NCBI GenBank assembly: GCA_003550325.1
Contig: QKWP01000629.1
Coordinates: forward strand, 85,631 to 149,630
Source: Gigaspora rosea
Taxonomy: Eukaryota; Glomeromycota; Glomeromycetes; Diversisporales; Gigasporaceae
DNA: 64,000 bases
Reading direction: 5' to 3'
Positions 1 through 11,664 of the stretch are shown one piece after another; position 1 is the stretch's first letter, and the number at the start of each line of letters is the position of its first letter. Made by a program: the position numbers and the translations under genes. The notes under the pieces are model-generated. The model did no database searches and was not told where the DNA came from. It saw only the letters and a program-made list of their open reading frames with translations.

Positions 1-160
1 ATAAAATCGTGCTACCCACATTTTTAATAACCTGAAATTAATTGGTTTTCAATTAATTAAACAAACTATTAATTAATTTTACACAAGGCAAATATTTACA
101 CTTTTTGTAACCTTTTAATTTATGCAAAGCATGTTACCTAAATTATACAATCTTGTATAT

Positions 161-239
161 CTTGTGTAACATGTGACTTGTGTAACACGTGACTTGTATA
201 TCACGTGACTTAAATAGCATGTGACTTGTGTAACATGTA
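161..239 (+). repeat. 16-bp tandem repeat with E-box-like cores
   Basis: About five direct copies of a 16-bp unit (cttgtgtaacatgtga and close variants) run head to tail. Each copy carries CATGTG or CACGTG, an E-box-like hexamer. The array lies about 200 bp before the first ATG of the LINE ORF1, where LINEs often hold an internal promoter. A promoter role is an inference; the repeat itself is seen directly. Confidence 0.75.
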
Positions 240-433
240 TTGCCTAGTTGGTATTACGTTACATGAAACAAATTATACCTTTTTGTGAAGCTCTCAATAA
301 TCTCTGCTTTATTATTCTATTTATTAAATTTATCCTTTGCTCTTTTACTATATTTATTTAAAATTGATAACTATACTACTTTGTTTTTATATTTACAAAA
401 TCCACTTTAATTCAATACTTTCTTTATAACAAC

Positions 434-1199
434 ATGCCAACATTAACTCAACAAGACCCAGATACCGCCAATCTTGACTACTTTTATACTCATCATGCAC
501 AAAGCTTTGGTATCACTCTATTTGAAGATGAACAAGAAGATAACTTAAAAGCAATTCCTCCAAACCAGGAACCAACTACTTGTCACACTAGAACTACTAG
601 AACTAATAAAGCAACACACTTCTTCCGCGCTCCTTCAATAACATTAGTAGTTACATGCTTATGCTGTAAATATCACACAAAATTCATTTCAGTTCAAAAC
701 AATATCTATCAACCTCATAAAGAATTTACTCAAATTGCAATGGAAAAAAAGCAAAATAGCAAAACTGTTGAACTTATTAACCAAATTTCTCAAACTTCTA
801 ACAACATTCCACCTTCACCTACACCTCAACTATGCCAACACACATGTCCTAAATGTTCTAAATCAATTACTTGTAGAATTTATAACAATAAACACCACCC
901 AAATGAAAGCTATGTTCTTGTTGACAAGAAAGTTTATTATACAAATTGTGCTACTCTATTGCCAACATCCTTTTCTTCTTCTCAACTACTTCTTCTTTAA
1001 ATATTTCATCTACTATTTCTCATCCTGAAGATTCTAGAAAAAACTTGACTTCAGTTTTCAAAATTTACAAAATACCTCTCAATCATCCCAAGGAGATCCC
1101 CAAACAACAACCTTCAATTCACCAATCCATACTAATTCTTCAGCTATATTATCATCCACTTCCTCAACCCAATCTATTGCTCTTCCTACCAATCTTCAG
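434..1199 (+). pseudogene. LINE ORF1-like protein, 5' part (broken)
   Basis: An ATG at 434 opens a 188-codon frame (stop at 998-1000) rich in Thr, Asn, Gln and Ser, with a Cys pair (CPKC, near residue 139) in a possible zinc-binding stretch (CQHTCPKC). The frame is lost around 950-1000 and coding-like Ser/Thr/Pro-rich sequence continues out of frame to 1199, where a hAT-type element is inserted. The position before an EN-RT protein and the composition fit a LINE ORF1 (nucleic-acid chaperone/gag-like). No conserved ORF1 domain was recognised, so the function is inferred from context only. Confidence 0.45.
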
Positions 1200-2599
1200 T
1201 AGGGTTCTGAAGTTCAGTTCAGTTCAATAGAGGTTCAAGTTCAGGTTCAATGAACCTGAACCTGAACCTGAACCTGCTCTAAAAGTTCAATACTGAACTG
1301 AACCTGAACTTAAAATTATTGAACATGAACCTAAACCTGAACTTAAAAAAAGTTCAGTTCAGGTTCAGTTCAAGGTTCATGAACATGTTCAGGTTCATAA
1401 TATATGCACATGTTTGCCTAAATCACAAAGTTAGGATCAATTAGTAAAATTTAGAAAATCATAGAAATTTGTATAATTTTATTAATAAAATTATACAAAT
1501 TTCTATGATTCTCTAAATTTTACTAATTGATCATAACTTCTTGATATAAGTAAACTTGTTTAGCATCAAAAAATACATCATATCGGTATATTTTATTTTA
1601 TTTTCCTTAAAATTTGCGTCAAAGATGCTTAATTTTGAATTTTTGATGAAAATTTCCAAAATTAAGCATCTTTTCTTCAAATTTTAAGAAAAGTAAAATA
1701 AAATATGCCGATTTGATGTATTTTTTGGTGCTTAACAAGTTTACTTAGTGCAAGAAGTTATGATCAATTAGTAAAATTTAGAGAATCATAGAAATTTGTA
1801 TAATTTTATTAATAAAATTATACAAATTTCTATGATTCTCTAAATTTTACTAATTGATCATAACTTCTTGATCTAAGTAAACTTGTTTAGCACCAAAAAA
1901 TACATCATATCGTTATATTTTATTTTATTTTCCTTAAAATTTGCGTCAAAGATGCTTAATTTTGAATTTTTGATGAAAATTTCCAAAATTAAGCATCTTT
2001 TCTTCAAATTTTAAGAAAAGTAAAATAAAATATGCCGATTTGATGTATTTTTTGGTGCTTAACAAGTTTACTTAGTGCAAGAAGTTATGATCAATTAGTA
2101 AAATTTAGAGAATCATAGAAATTTGTATAATTTTATTAATAAAATTATACAAATTTCTATGATTCTCTAAATTTTACTAACTGATTTATACTTCTCACTC
2201 TAAGTAAACTTGTTCAGTATCAAAAAATACATATATTTTTATTCAGATTCAAACTAGTTTGCAAAATTTTTGGACTAGCCCGACCAAACTTATGATTGAG
2301 TTTGAGTTTAGTATAAAGTTTTAATAATAAAATTTAGAATTTGAGTCTGGTCTGGACCAGACCAAACCCGGACCCAAACCTAGAATTACTAGCTCATATG
2401 AACACCTGACTGAACCTGAACATGTTCATGAATTTATGAACTGAACCTGAACTAAACCTGAACCATCTCTAAAAGTTCAATACTGAACCTGAACCTGAAC
2501 ATGTTTTAAAAAATGTTCAGGTTCAGGTTCAATACTGAACCTGAACCTGAACCTGAACTTGACCTAAGTTCAGTTCAGTTCAGGTTCATAGGAACACTA
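1200..2599. mobile_element. Non-autonomous hAT-type element (8-bp TSD) in LINE ORF1
   Basis: The element is flanked by an exact 8-bp direct repeat, atcttcag (1192-1199 and 2600-2607). Its right end read inward is TAGTGTTCCTATGAACC and its left end is TAGGGTTCTGAA, a degenerate terminal inverted repeat. Subterminal arrays of GGTTCA/TGAACC run at both ends (1203-1395 and 2405-2590). The 8-bp TSD and the TAGTGTTC terminus are hAT hallmarks. There is no transposase inside, only palindromic tandem units. The end motif resembles that of the autonomous hAT at 33454-40233 (AGTGCTCC), so that transposase type might mobilise it. Confidence 0.85.
1435..2240. repeat. 327-bp palindromic tandem units (about 2.5 copies)
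   Basis: Direct repeats start at 1435, 1762 and 2089, a period of 327 bp. Each unit holds two palindromes: a near-perfect 90-bp hairpin centred on an AT-rich core (for example 1435-1530), and a larger inverted repeat. The larger one has arms starting near the 'aagtaaacttgttt' motif and returning as its complement about 190 bp later. Neighbouring copies are nearly identical, pointing to recent amplification or homogenisation. The array forms the interior of the hAT-type element. Confidence 0.85.
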
Positions 2600-4428
2600 A
2601 TCTTCAGCACCACTCTCTAATATTAATACAAATAAAACTTTTCAAACTTCTCAAACCCAACCATCTGTCAAACACACTTATTCTAGTAAATTAAAATCTC
2701 CAACTAATCCTCTTTTTTCAACTCTTGGTCCACTTACTTCAACTGAAGATTTACAAGGCTCTTCAATGGATATAGATAATACCTCTAGTAATCCTATTAA
2801 TAATATTTTCAGCAACAACAACAGCAACAGCAACAAGAACAACTACAACAATCTCTTAATAAAGAACAACAAACACCTTCTAATAAAAATTCAACTTCTA
2901 GCAATACTTCCAATACCCATGCCAAATCTAACCTAACTTTTGATTGGCTCGCAAACTTCCCAATTACTGAAGAAATGAAATCCAATAACAAGCTCCAAAC
3001 AAATACATCCTCTTCATTATACAACTTCCTTAAATCACATCTTCACAATTTCTATCCTGGAGTTATTATTAAAGAAGGAACAAAAAATAGCAAACCTCTT
3101 AAAGCAAGCTTTTACTATATCCTATATCATTAGAACAATGGCAGGAGAAAGCCCTGATTTTCTCACTAGCTTTATTTATCAAAAAAACCCAACTATAAAT
3201 GAAAAAACCAAAATACTATTTGAAATCCGTAAAAAGACTCTTAATCTTCTAATTCACAAATTTACAACTATTCTCTTTACTAAACTTAACTATGCTGAGA
3301 TATTTGCATCTGCAGCTACAATTCCTCCTTATAGCCAGAAAATAGACTTCAATTCTGCCTGAACTTAGCACATATACATCTTTTTTATCTGAGAACTACC
3401 AAGCAATCAGCTATAACAAATTTGCAGAAGATTTAAATCTTCGGCCTAAAAAATACAATCTTTATCCATATACAGTTTCTACAGATAAAACAGAAAAATA
3501 CCTTACAATTAAGCATGACAACAAATTTAATATAAACCTTCTTTTTAACATTCCTAAATCCTTATTTCTTAAAAATTTCTCCATTCCTTCACTCAACAAC
3601 TCCCTTGATCATATTAAAGAATGGTTCGAACAATTCTTTCCTATTTACAATCGTCAATTTACTAAATCACTAGATAAAGAACAAACATTTAATACCCTTA
3701 AAAAGGAAATAAAGAAAAAATTTATTTCTCAACTTAGAAATCTTCTTCCTATTAAATTTATTTTTCATGAACCATATTGTTTTCAAGAAAGGCGTAATGA
3801 ATGCTTTCACTCTATCAATTATCATATCCTTACCTGCAAACACACAGACTGCACATTCATAAATGAAAACCACCAACATGATACATCTAAACTCTTCAAG
3901 CACATACTTGATAACTTATTTGAATCCTTTCCAAAAAAGACTTTTAATATAGAAGACCTTCATATTGATGAATTAATATTTCATACAAATAGTGAACATA
4001 AAGCTACATTTGACAAACCTTTTCTAACAAAACTTCTTGATAAACTTGCAGACGAAGCTGAAGCACTTTATTGTACAGACAATTTAGCAGAAACAAGAGA
4101 AGGTTGTAGAAATGCCTTCTTCTATAAATATTTAATATCATATTAGCAAGTTGCTGCACAAAACCATAATATTGACAACCTTAACAAAGAATCAGCCATT
4201 GATAAAGTTACCAATGAAATTATCGATACAAACTTCCTAGCATGAATAATTACCTACTTTGATCTAATTAAAGATAAGCAACCATCTTTCTCACAAATAG
4301 TCAAATTCTATAAAACAAACACATACCCTGAGGCTGAAAAACTTCTGATTACAAAATTTAATATCAACTTTCAAATTCCATCCTTAATTGAAGAATCTCT
4401 CTTTTTGAGAGAAACTCCTTTTCAGTAA
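2600..4428 (+). pseudogene. LINE ORF1-like protein, 3' part (multiple stops)
   Basis: Coding-like sequence resumes right after the inserted element. Readable pieces are a Gln/Asn-rich stretch and a segment containing DWLANFP near 2940. A 74-codon piece follows at 3138-3362. A long frame from 3361 to 4428 is then interrupted by TAG at 4144 and TGA at 4243 and closed by TAA at 4426. Pieces join only through frameshifts. The 3361-4428 part is mixed charged/hydrophobic and looks like a folded domain, but I recognise no family. It ends just before the next frame (4431), which fits tandem LINE ORFs. Confidence 0.5.
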
Positions 4429-4430
4429 AA

Positions 4431-5393
4431 TTGTCTTCTACAAACCCCATAGATGCAGCCACCACTTCACTAAAAGATACATCCTTAGTAGTTAGTGAAG
4501 AAAATGATATAAGTAGGCAGGTGATAAAGCCTATTTACCTGGAAGATTTAGATTACAACGGTCCTCTAATGCTTAACCAGAGGACTTCTGATTCTTGCGG
4601 AGCCGTGCAAGCCGGGCATACGGTAAGCGCTGTAGAAGACATTGCACCAAATATCTCAGAACCCATATCATCACCTCCCTCTGAGATATTACTTTCTAAT
4701 ATCAACAATTTAGTGCTAACTTATCCTGATGTCAAATTGCTACCAGATAATAATGCTAGTATTTCAAATACCAATTCATCATGTCACACTAAAACACCAC
4801 TCTTGCATTATACACATTCTTTATTATCTATACAACAACACGGCTCTATCTACCCTAAAGAACAAAAGATATATGATGAATATGAATTGTTACCAGACAA
4901 TTCTGACAACAATTCTAGCTTACCTACTAATAATATAGAAAGAACAAATATCAATTTTCATCCTAATATACTTGAGATTTATGAACCATCAACATGCTAC
5001 AACAAATTTTTATACTACCATAGATTACAATCTTTACCTTCACCACAAACTGTTAGCTACTTTTTAACCTATCTACAAGAAGAATATCCTATGTTTTATA
5101 AAAAACAATATATCAGAATCTCTTTTAAAGAAAGCAGAATTGATTATGTGTTTGAAGAAGCACATATATATTTATTACATGAAAACCTCTTACCTAATCA
5201 CTTTTTTGTACCTTTTGAAGATCTAAGCTTCTATAATGACATTTCACTCAAATCAAATTATTCTTCTAACTCACATTCCAACAATATAACAATTTCCAAT
5301 TGCCAGCTTTCATTGATGACTTCTTTGATCCTACACCTTCCCTTACTTCATTACCTTATAACAGTTTACCAACTACAAATTGCAACCCCTTAA
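4431..5393 (+). CDS. Hypothetical LINE-encoded protein upstream of endonuclease
   Basis: A 320-codon open frame with no ATG at its 5' end; the first possible start is TTG at 4431, so the true start is uncertain and it may be a continuation of the upstream ORF. It is acidic and Ser/Asn/Thr-rich in the first half. The second half is more structured, with aromatic segments around residues 195-260. No known domain is recognised. Its 3' end overlaps the endonuclease frame (from 5300) by about 90 bp in a different frame, so the pair may once have been one polyprotein split by a frameshift. Confidence 0.5.
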   Translation: MSSTNPIDAATTSLKDTSLVVSEENDISRQVIKPIYLEDLDYNGPLMLNQRTSDSCGAVQAGHTVSAVEDIAPNISEPISSPPSEILLSNINNLVLTYPDVKLLPDNNASISNTNSSCHTKTPLLHYTHSLLSIQQHGSIYPKEQKIYDEYELLPDNSDNNSSLPTNNIERTNINFHPNILEIYEPSTCYNKFLYYHRLQSLPSPQTVSYFLTYLQEEYPMFYKKQYIRISFKESRIDYVFEEAHIYLLHENLLPNHFFVPFEDLSFYNDISLKSNYSSNSHSNNITISNCQLSLMTSLILHLPLLHYLITVYQLQIATP

Positions 5394-5809
5394 TATTTTC
5401 AAACTCTCAACCTACTTGTGACTTACATATTAATATTGCTACCTACAATGTTAGAGGTTTTAACTCAGCTTCTAAGAGACAAATATGGCAAGATTATTGC
5501 ATTAACCACAATATTTCTATTGCTTGTATTACAGAAACCAAAATTTCACACAAAACCAAACTCTCATTTTGTAACAACAATTTGTATACATATTATTGGG
5601 CTAATGCTAATAGTTCAATAGAAGGTGCTGCTATTATGATTCGTAACTACCTTAAGCCTCATTTTCATAGCTGTCTTACGCACCCAGGAGGCGCAATTGC
5701 ACTCGACCTTTTCTTCAAAAGCAATATCAAGTTACGAGTTATTTCTGTTTATTTATCTTCAACTGATACTATTAAAAGAAATAATAATCAGAATACTGTT
5801 ATTAACTAG
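5300..5809 (+). pseudogene. LINE endonuclease (EEP family), N-terminal part
   Basis: The frame starts with low-complexity sequence and then shows endonuclease/exonuclease/phosphatase motifs: ATYNVRGFN (the N of the first motif), ACITETK (catalytic Glu region) and ISVYLSS (third motif). This enzyme nicks target DNA for target-primed reverse transcription. The frame stops at 5807-5809. The rest of the domain is in another frame from 5821, where WDFN stands for the usual GDFN and SDHS gives the terminal SDH motif. A frameshift therefore sits between about 5800 and 5825. Confidence 0.75.
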
Positions 5810-5820
5810 ATTTTACAAGC

Positions 5821-8277
5821 TTGACAACTAGATATTTATCCTATTATTCTTGGGACTTTAATACACAAGACAATACTATAAGCTCTTCTTCTTCCAAATA
5901 CAAACTTATCAACTTTCTACATCATACAAACATGTTTGATATAGGTGCCCATTTTAACAATACACATTATACTTGGTCAAAAAATCTGGCTCATAGTAGA
6001 ATTGACTATATATGGACAGACTCATTTAATATACAATTTATTCTTTCATATGATCTTGATAATAGTCAAACTAGCACTCTTAGTGATCATTCTATTCTTT
6101 TTTCTTCCTGGACATTTCCTAATGCTTATAGCAAACCCCCTCGTATGCATACTGGTGTTAGTCGAAGAATATTTAACTACAAATCTATGTCAACAGACCA
6201 GTGGACAGAATTTTCAGAGTGTATTACACAGCTATTTTTGCAGCACAATATACCTCTTTCGGTAAATACTCATGAAAATATTGATACTACTTGGCACAAA
6301 ATTCAACACTCTATCCTACAAGCAGCAATCCAATTAATTCCAAACAAAATATCTCGCAAACGCAGCTATAACCATAAATATACACCACACTGCACTGCTC
6401 TTTATACTGGACTCAAAAAACTTGGCCAACTTATTAAAAAGATTAAAAATAACCCAAATTCTTATCTTCCACATATTAACTCACATATTCTTTCTATTAA
6501 TTCCTACACTAAAGCCAATCTGGACCCTCTTTTATCACTCGATACTGCTAGTACTCAATCCTGGCTTCAACATGCCTATGAAGTCTGGAAACAAGTCTAT
6601 CATGCATACCAGTTAGAATACTCTCTTCTTCTTCGACAACAAATTAATCATGCCTCTGAAAAACGTTGTGAAACCCTAACTTCCAAACCTAAACAAGCTA
6701 TTAATAGCATTCTTGATTGGTACCAACCCCCTATACACTTCTTGAATATTAAACTTAATAACCAACTTGTCACAGAACCTAGCTTAATCAAACAGCATAT
6801 CAAATCACATTACCATAATTGGACTGCTCACAGACCTATTAACCAATTTCTCTTTGACAATTTCTGGCATCAACATTATCAGCCTCTTTCTCATATCAAT
6901 TCTGCCTGGTATACCTCTCTTACTGTCCCTATTACAGAAGAAGAAGTTCTTCAAACAATCTCTAAACTTCCAAATGGCAAAGCCTGTGGTCCTACAGGAA
7001 TTAGCTATGAAATGATCAAACACCTCGGTTCTCATGGTATTACTATACTTACTGCTTTGTTTAACCGATGCCTTTCTGAAAACCGTATTCCTAAACTTTG
7101 GAAACATGGAAGAATTTTTCCTATTCCAAAAAATAACACTTTTGAGGGTAATCTAAATCTCACAAGACCTATTAGCCTTATTGAACACATCCGGAAACTT
7201 TATACAAAAATTCTTACTAATAGACTGAACCAAGTTTTTTCAAAACATACTATACTATCTCCTTATAACTACGTTGCACTTCCAAACAATAGTACTTCTA
7301 TTCCCATTCACATTCTAAACAATCTAATTGAAGATGCAAATTGTAACCACAAAGAAATTTGGCTATTGTCTCAGGATATGAGCAAGGCTTATGATTCTGT
7401 CAACTTTACACTTTTTAAACATTCTCTCACTCGCCTTAATTTACCATCTAGTATAATCAATATTCTTCTGGACTTACTAACTGACAGACAAAACCAAGTC
7501 ATTACTAATCTTGGCCTTACTGCACCTTATCAGGTTCAGAATGGTATAGATCAAGGCGAAACTATTACTCCTCTTCTTTGGAGAATTTATTATGATCCTT
7601 TAATTACTCATATTCATACAAATACACCTGGTTACTCAATCGGTACATCCTGGATGACTAACCTCAAAAATCAGACATTTGACAAAATCCAGACAAAATG
7701 CTCTGTCCTGGCCTATATGGATGATACTCTGTGGATTGCCTCTTCACAAACTGAACTTACTAGAATGATCTCTATTGCAGAATCTTTCTATACTATGGCT
7801 AATATTCAAGTTAATCCATCTAAATCCATTCTATCAACTAATCTGAAAGTTAATAACTATACCCCTATTATTTTTAACAACCATGCTCTTCCACTATGGC
7901 CATCATATCAACCTTTCAAATTCCTTGGATGCTGGTTTACACTTGACAACAAACAATCAAAGCAAACATGCCTATTAATAACAGAATCTTCTCAGCTTAT
8001 CAATATTGCTAGAACTAAAAAAATTACTGATACACAAGCACGATATATTATTAATACTGTTATAATTCCTACTATGGAATATCGTATACAAAATATTGTC
8101 ATTAACAGATCAGCTTGTAACAAGATTCTCTCGCACCATATAGGTCTAGTCAAGCACAAAGCTAAACTAAGTCGCACTATTCCTACTAGTACACTCCTTC
8201 ATCCTCAACTTTATAATATTAAAAATATTTGGGATTTACAGCTCCAACACCATATTTTAACTTTATTAAATGCTTAA
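5821..8277 (+). CDS. LINE endonuclease C-terminus and reverse transcriptase
   Basis: An 818-codon open frame; the listed start is TTG, and in reality it is a continuation of the endonuclease. Early residues give WDFN (near residue 12), SRIDYIWTD and SDHS, the end of the EEP domain. The RT domain spans roughly residues 380-640: NGKACGPTGISYEM, LWKHGRIFPIPK, the Asp motif DMSKAYDSVN, GIDQGETITPLLWRIYYDPL, and the catalytic AYMDDTLW. This enzyme copies its own RNA at a nicked target. The core looks intact although both flanking parts are frameshifted, so the element as a whole is probably dead or only recently inactivated. Confidence 0.88.
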   Translation: MTTRYLSYYSWDFNTQDNTISSSSSKYKLINFLHHTNMFDIGAHFNNTHYTWSKNLAHSRIDYIWTDSFNIQFILSYDLDNSQTSTLSDHSILFSSWTFPNAYSKPPRMHTGVSRRIFNYKSMSTDQWTEFSECITQLFLQHNIPLSVNTHENIDTTWHKIQHSILQAAIQLIPNKISRKRSYNHKYTPHCTALYTGLKKLGQLIKKIKNNPNSYLPHINSHILSINSYTKANLDPLLSLDTASTQSWLQHAYEVWKQVYHAYQLEYSLLLRQQINHASEKRCETLTSKPKQAINSILDWYQPPIHFLNIKLNNQLVTEPSLIKQHIKSHYHNWTAHRPINQFLFDNFWHQHYQPLSHINSAWYTSLTVPITEEEVLQTISKLPNGKACGPTGISYEMIKHLGSHGITILTALFNRCLSENRIPKLWKHGRIFPIPKNNTFEGNLNLTRPISLIEHIRKLYTKILTNRLNQVFSKHTILSPYNYVALPNNSTSIPIHILNNLIEDANCNHKEIWLLSQDMSKAYDSVNFTLFKHSLTRLNLPSSIINILLDLLTDRQNQVITNLGLTAPYQVQNGIDQGETITPLLWRIYYDPLITHIHTNTPGYSIGTSWMTNLKNQTFDKIQTKCSVLAYMDDTLWIASSQTELTRMISIAESFYTMANIQVNPSKSILSTNLKVNNYTPIIFNNHALPLWPSYQPFKFLGCWFTLDNKQSKQTCLLITESSQLINIARTKKITDTQARYIINTVIIPTMEYRIQNIVINRSACNKILSHHIGLVKHKAKLSRTIPTSTLLHPQLYNIKNIWDLQLQHHILTLLNA

Positions 8278-8970
8278 ATGACAACAACCTACTCGGTACT
8301 ACAACTCATATTCGAATCCAGCAAATCCAAAATAACCTTTGGTCATCTACTAGCATCTTTTCGCATCCTAATCCTACTATAGATGGCCCTAACCGCTATA
8401 CAACTAATTTCAACTCTTTAAACATCTGGGATGGACTATTAATTCTAATCCTAACTTTAATATTCCATTTACTATCAAAGAGGGATCAATTTCTCTTGAA
8501 TCTATACTATCTTCACATTCTAAATATCCTACCTTCAAAAACAAATTAGACATCATCATCTTCTATTTCTCGATCAACTCACTTCCTTTGACAACTCCTG
8601 TTTGCTTGACTGGAAACATATTTCACCCAGACTTAACAAAATTCCAAAAGGCAAAATTCCCTTGTAGTTTACCTTTTTGGAAGACCAAACAACAAGTCAT
8701 GCATATGAATGTACTATTTACCCACACTTCAATTTACCACAAACCAACTACTACAGCTATACTACTGGACACTTCTCTAAATACACTAAACCTTGGCTCA
8801 TTACTTTATTTGATAATCTAATAGTTATTGGCAAGGCACGTCGCCAATCTAGTACTTCAGATTATACTCTTATCACACATTGGCAGTGCAATATTCAGCC
8901 ACAATTTACACGATTATACCCAACACCATCTATTACTACATTTCCATGTTCTAACTGGGTTGTTACATAA
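8229..8970 (+). pseudogene. LINE ORF2 C-terminal remnant
   Basis: After the RT frame stops at 8277, overlapping pieces in other frames carry on: 8229-8549 (with an IWDGLL segment) and 8677-8970 (with a Cys/His-containing region, SHAYECTIYPHF). This is what several small indels in a long LINE C-terminus would produce. No RNase H motif could be read. Attribution rests on continuity and composition. Confidence 0.45.
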
Positions 8971-9399
8971 GACCCGTGCAATAAGAAGTCGTATTTATCA
9001 TCAAACAGTGATGTACATCATTTATTTTAAATTAAAATTCGAATATTATAAATTATTTTAATGTTAATCGATACTGCTTCTAATATCGTTTTATATCTAA
9101 ACTTTCACATCGACAACGTTAAATTAAACAGATAAACTATCTTTCAAAGACACTTATGAATGAATACTCAACTAACACGAATAAGGCTATTACTAAAGTT
9201 CTGAATAATGAAATTGACGAACTATTGGAATTAATACAAGTCATAGAACTGGATCGATATCTTTATATACGTGAAAGAACAATTAAATCTACCGATTTTT
9301 TCAAGTTCTTTTGCTTAATTATAATAGTTTACTTGAAGTTCTCTTTGGAAGCATATTATATATAAGATAATTTAACTAATATTTGTAAATTTATATAAA
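8971..9399. other. Intergenic, one doubtful short ORF
   Basis: This follows the LINE. A 69-codon plus-strand frame (9156-9365, beginning MNEYSTNTNK) has a plausible helical, acidic N-terminus and a hydrophobic end. It has no recognised domain and could be chance or a lone exon. Confidence 0.3.
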
Positions 9400-9955
9400 A
9401 AAATCTAAGTGAAATAAATAATAATCTAAGCGAATGTTTAATAAGTTTTATAAAAAATAATTTAAGTTAAAGTTTTAGTAAGCAATATGAAAAAAAAATA
9501 ATTTAAGCGAATGTTTAGTAAAAGAATAATTTGAACAAAGGTTAATAAGTAATTTGAGCAAAGGTTTAGTAAGTTATTTGTTCAATGGTATAGTATATAA
9601 TTTAAGCAAATGTTTAGTAAGTAATTTGAGCAAAGGTTTGGTAGGTTATATAGGAAAATGACTTAAGTGAAGGTTTAGTAAATAATTTGAGCAAAGGTTC
9701 AGTAAGAAATTTGAGCAATGGTTCACCAAGTTATAATAAAAAAAAATAATTTAAGCAAAGGTTTAATAAGTAATTTGAGCAAATATTCAGTTAGTAATTT
9801 GAGCGAAAGTTAAGTAATAGTTTTAGATTTTAGATAAGGTTCAGTGAGTTATATAAAAAAATAATTTGAACAAAAATTTAATAAGTAATTTGAGCAAAGC
9901 TTCAGTAAATAATTTTTGAGCGAAGGTTCAGTAAGTAATTTGAACGAAAGTTTAT
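9400..9955. repeat. Degenerate ~24-bp minisatellite
   Basis: About twenty diverged direct copies of a 23-26 bp unit built from 'taatttgagcaaaggtt' followed by 'tagtaag'. Unit length varies and some copies carry short A-runs. No coding capacity. Confidence 0.8.
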
Positions 9956-10619
9956 TATTTTACTCTGTATTTTGTATTATTAATAGTTTGTTGATCTGCA
10001 TAATAAAAAATTTTTTTTATTTATTTCGTCAAATGAGATTCTCTAACACTCATATCTCATTTTCGGATCACCAATCATGAAATCGGTTGAAATCAATGTA
10101 GTCATTATTGAGTTATCTTTATTACGTTATAACTATTACAAATATTACTGTATACAATCACTATATCGATTATTACTAAATATTCTACATTACTTTACAA
10201 AAAAAAAAAAAAAAAAAACTTTCATCCAAATTTTCAAAGTATTTGTATTGTTAAATTGTCGACAATTCAATAATAACTCCAAATAGAACATCCAAAGAAA
10301 AAAAACTTGCGACTGGCATGTTTATAGAAAATCCAAAAAATCGAGATATTATAGGTGAGAAATCTGTAGCAAAAAATGAAGTATTTGCTCAAATGGTATA
10401 AATAAAAGTTGTAGGGGTAGACAATGGAATGGAAATAGCAAATGGTCGTTGATGTACTTATAAAAAGATATATGTGGAAACTCGAAAATTAGCTATTCAA
10501 TAATATAGTAGGGTGTGCTCAAAGCTTAATTGGATTGATGCATTAATTATTTCAAAATTAATACGTCATCAATTTCAGCGTAAATTACTGAAATAGATTC
10601 GCACAATTTAATATTTACT
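9956..10619. other. Intergenic with possible coding relic
   Basis: Contains an A-run at about 10200-10218. From about 10270 to 10500 one frame reads peptide-like sequence broken by stops (for example TGMFIENPKNRDIIG, then VVGVDNGMEIANG). No family is recognised; it may be an old pseudogene fragment. Confidence 0.25.
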
Positions 10620-11664
10620 TCATTTTTGATGAGAATTCGAATATTCGATTTTATGACGTAATTGAAATCTTCTCAAGCATCATTTTCGATGTGACTAGTG
10701 AGTGATCGTACTGAAATCCTTGAGCAATTCCTTTTTGATTCTTCTATATCAAAATCGTCATTAAAATTACTGTACAAAAATATTTGTTATTTTATTTTGA
10801 GCTTCACAATTTTAGATTTTTTTTTTTAAAACTTACTAATGTTAGAAGTAAATAGTATCGTAATTCGTTGATGCCATTATTAAACAATTTTGTAAAATTT
10901 TTGTGATTTATTGCAAAAACTCATTTAATATCTTTTACTAATAAAAATTGATTTCATTTACGTAATAAACTTTATCAAGTTAGGTATAATCATCTTAATG
11001 ATAAACGAGTCCTATCTAAAGTAGTAGAGTATGTAAAACAAAAGTAGTAGCGTAGTGCAACTTTAGATCTTTATACTCATACGTATATTTAAAAATCATA
11101 CCTATCAAACTTATAAGTAGGAAAGATGGCAATACTTATAATTATAGTAAGTATGAAAACGATCATACTTGTAAGTATAAATATACTTGTGCGACGAAAA
11201 TTTGAAACGAACATTTCACGTAACACAAGTACTAGGCTTGGGTGACCGTAGGCATAATGTAGCGTGTTAATTAAAAAGTATAAGGTAGTAAAGCGAAGCA
11301 TAAAAAAACTAATATAGAAAATAAATGATGTAATTATATAGTATAGAATATAAAAGTAAAAATAAGTAAAAGGGAAAATCGATGCACATATGATTTTAAG
11401 AACTATATATTCAAACGAAGGTTCCCTTGAATTAAAATTACAGTAAAGAATTTTTAATCCCGCAACATTATAAATGACGTATAATTGTATATTAAGCATT
11501 TTTTCTGCATAAAATTTAATATGCAATATTTTGCAGTTTTTAATAATGCCGATGTATTTTGAATAATCGTATGATAGTGTATGTGCGTACATTGTACTTA
11601 AGACTTTTTTCTTTTAAATAATTGAAAGCTACTACATACTTTTGTTCGTGTTTACTTTCTTGAA

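Larger units (their letters stand above)
1..9000 (+). mobile_element. Degenerate LINE-type non-LTR retrotransposon
   Basis: The stretch reads in LINE order on the plus strand: a 5' region with short tandem repeats, a low-complexity ORF1-like protein, an apurinic-type (EEP) endonuclease, a reverse transcriptase with YMDD, and a decayed C-terminal tail ending near 8970. Frameshifts, stops and a nested hAT-type insertion (1200-2599) break it, so it is not autonomous. The 5' end may lie outside the window. No poly-A tail or target-site duplication was recognised, so both borders are approximate. The LINE class is secure from the EN-RT order; the clade is not assigned. Confidence 0.8.

Noticed and set aside
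11089..11592. 167-codon minus-strand ORF with hydrophobic segments
   Set aside because: Built of Ile/Tyr/Phe from AT-rich DNA, inside a transposable insertion, with no recognisable domain; probably chance.
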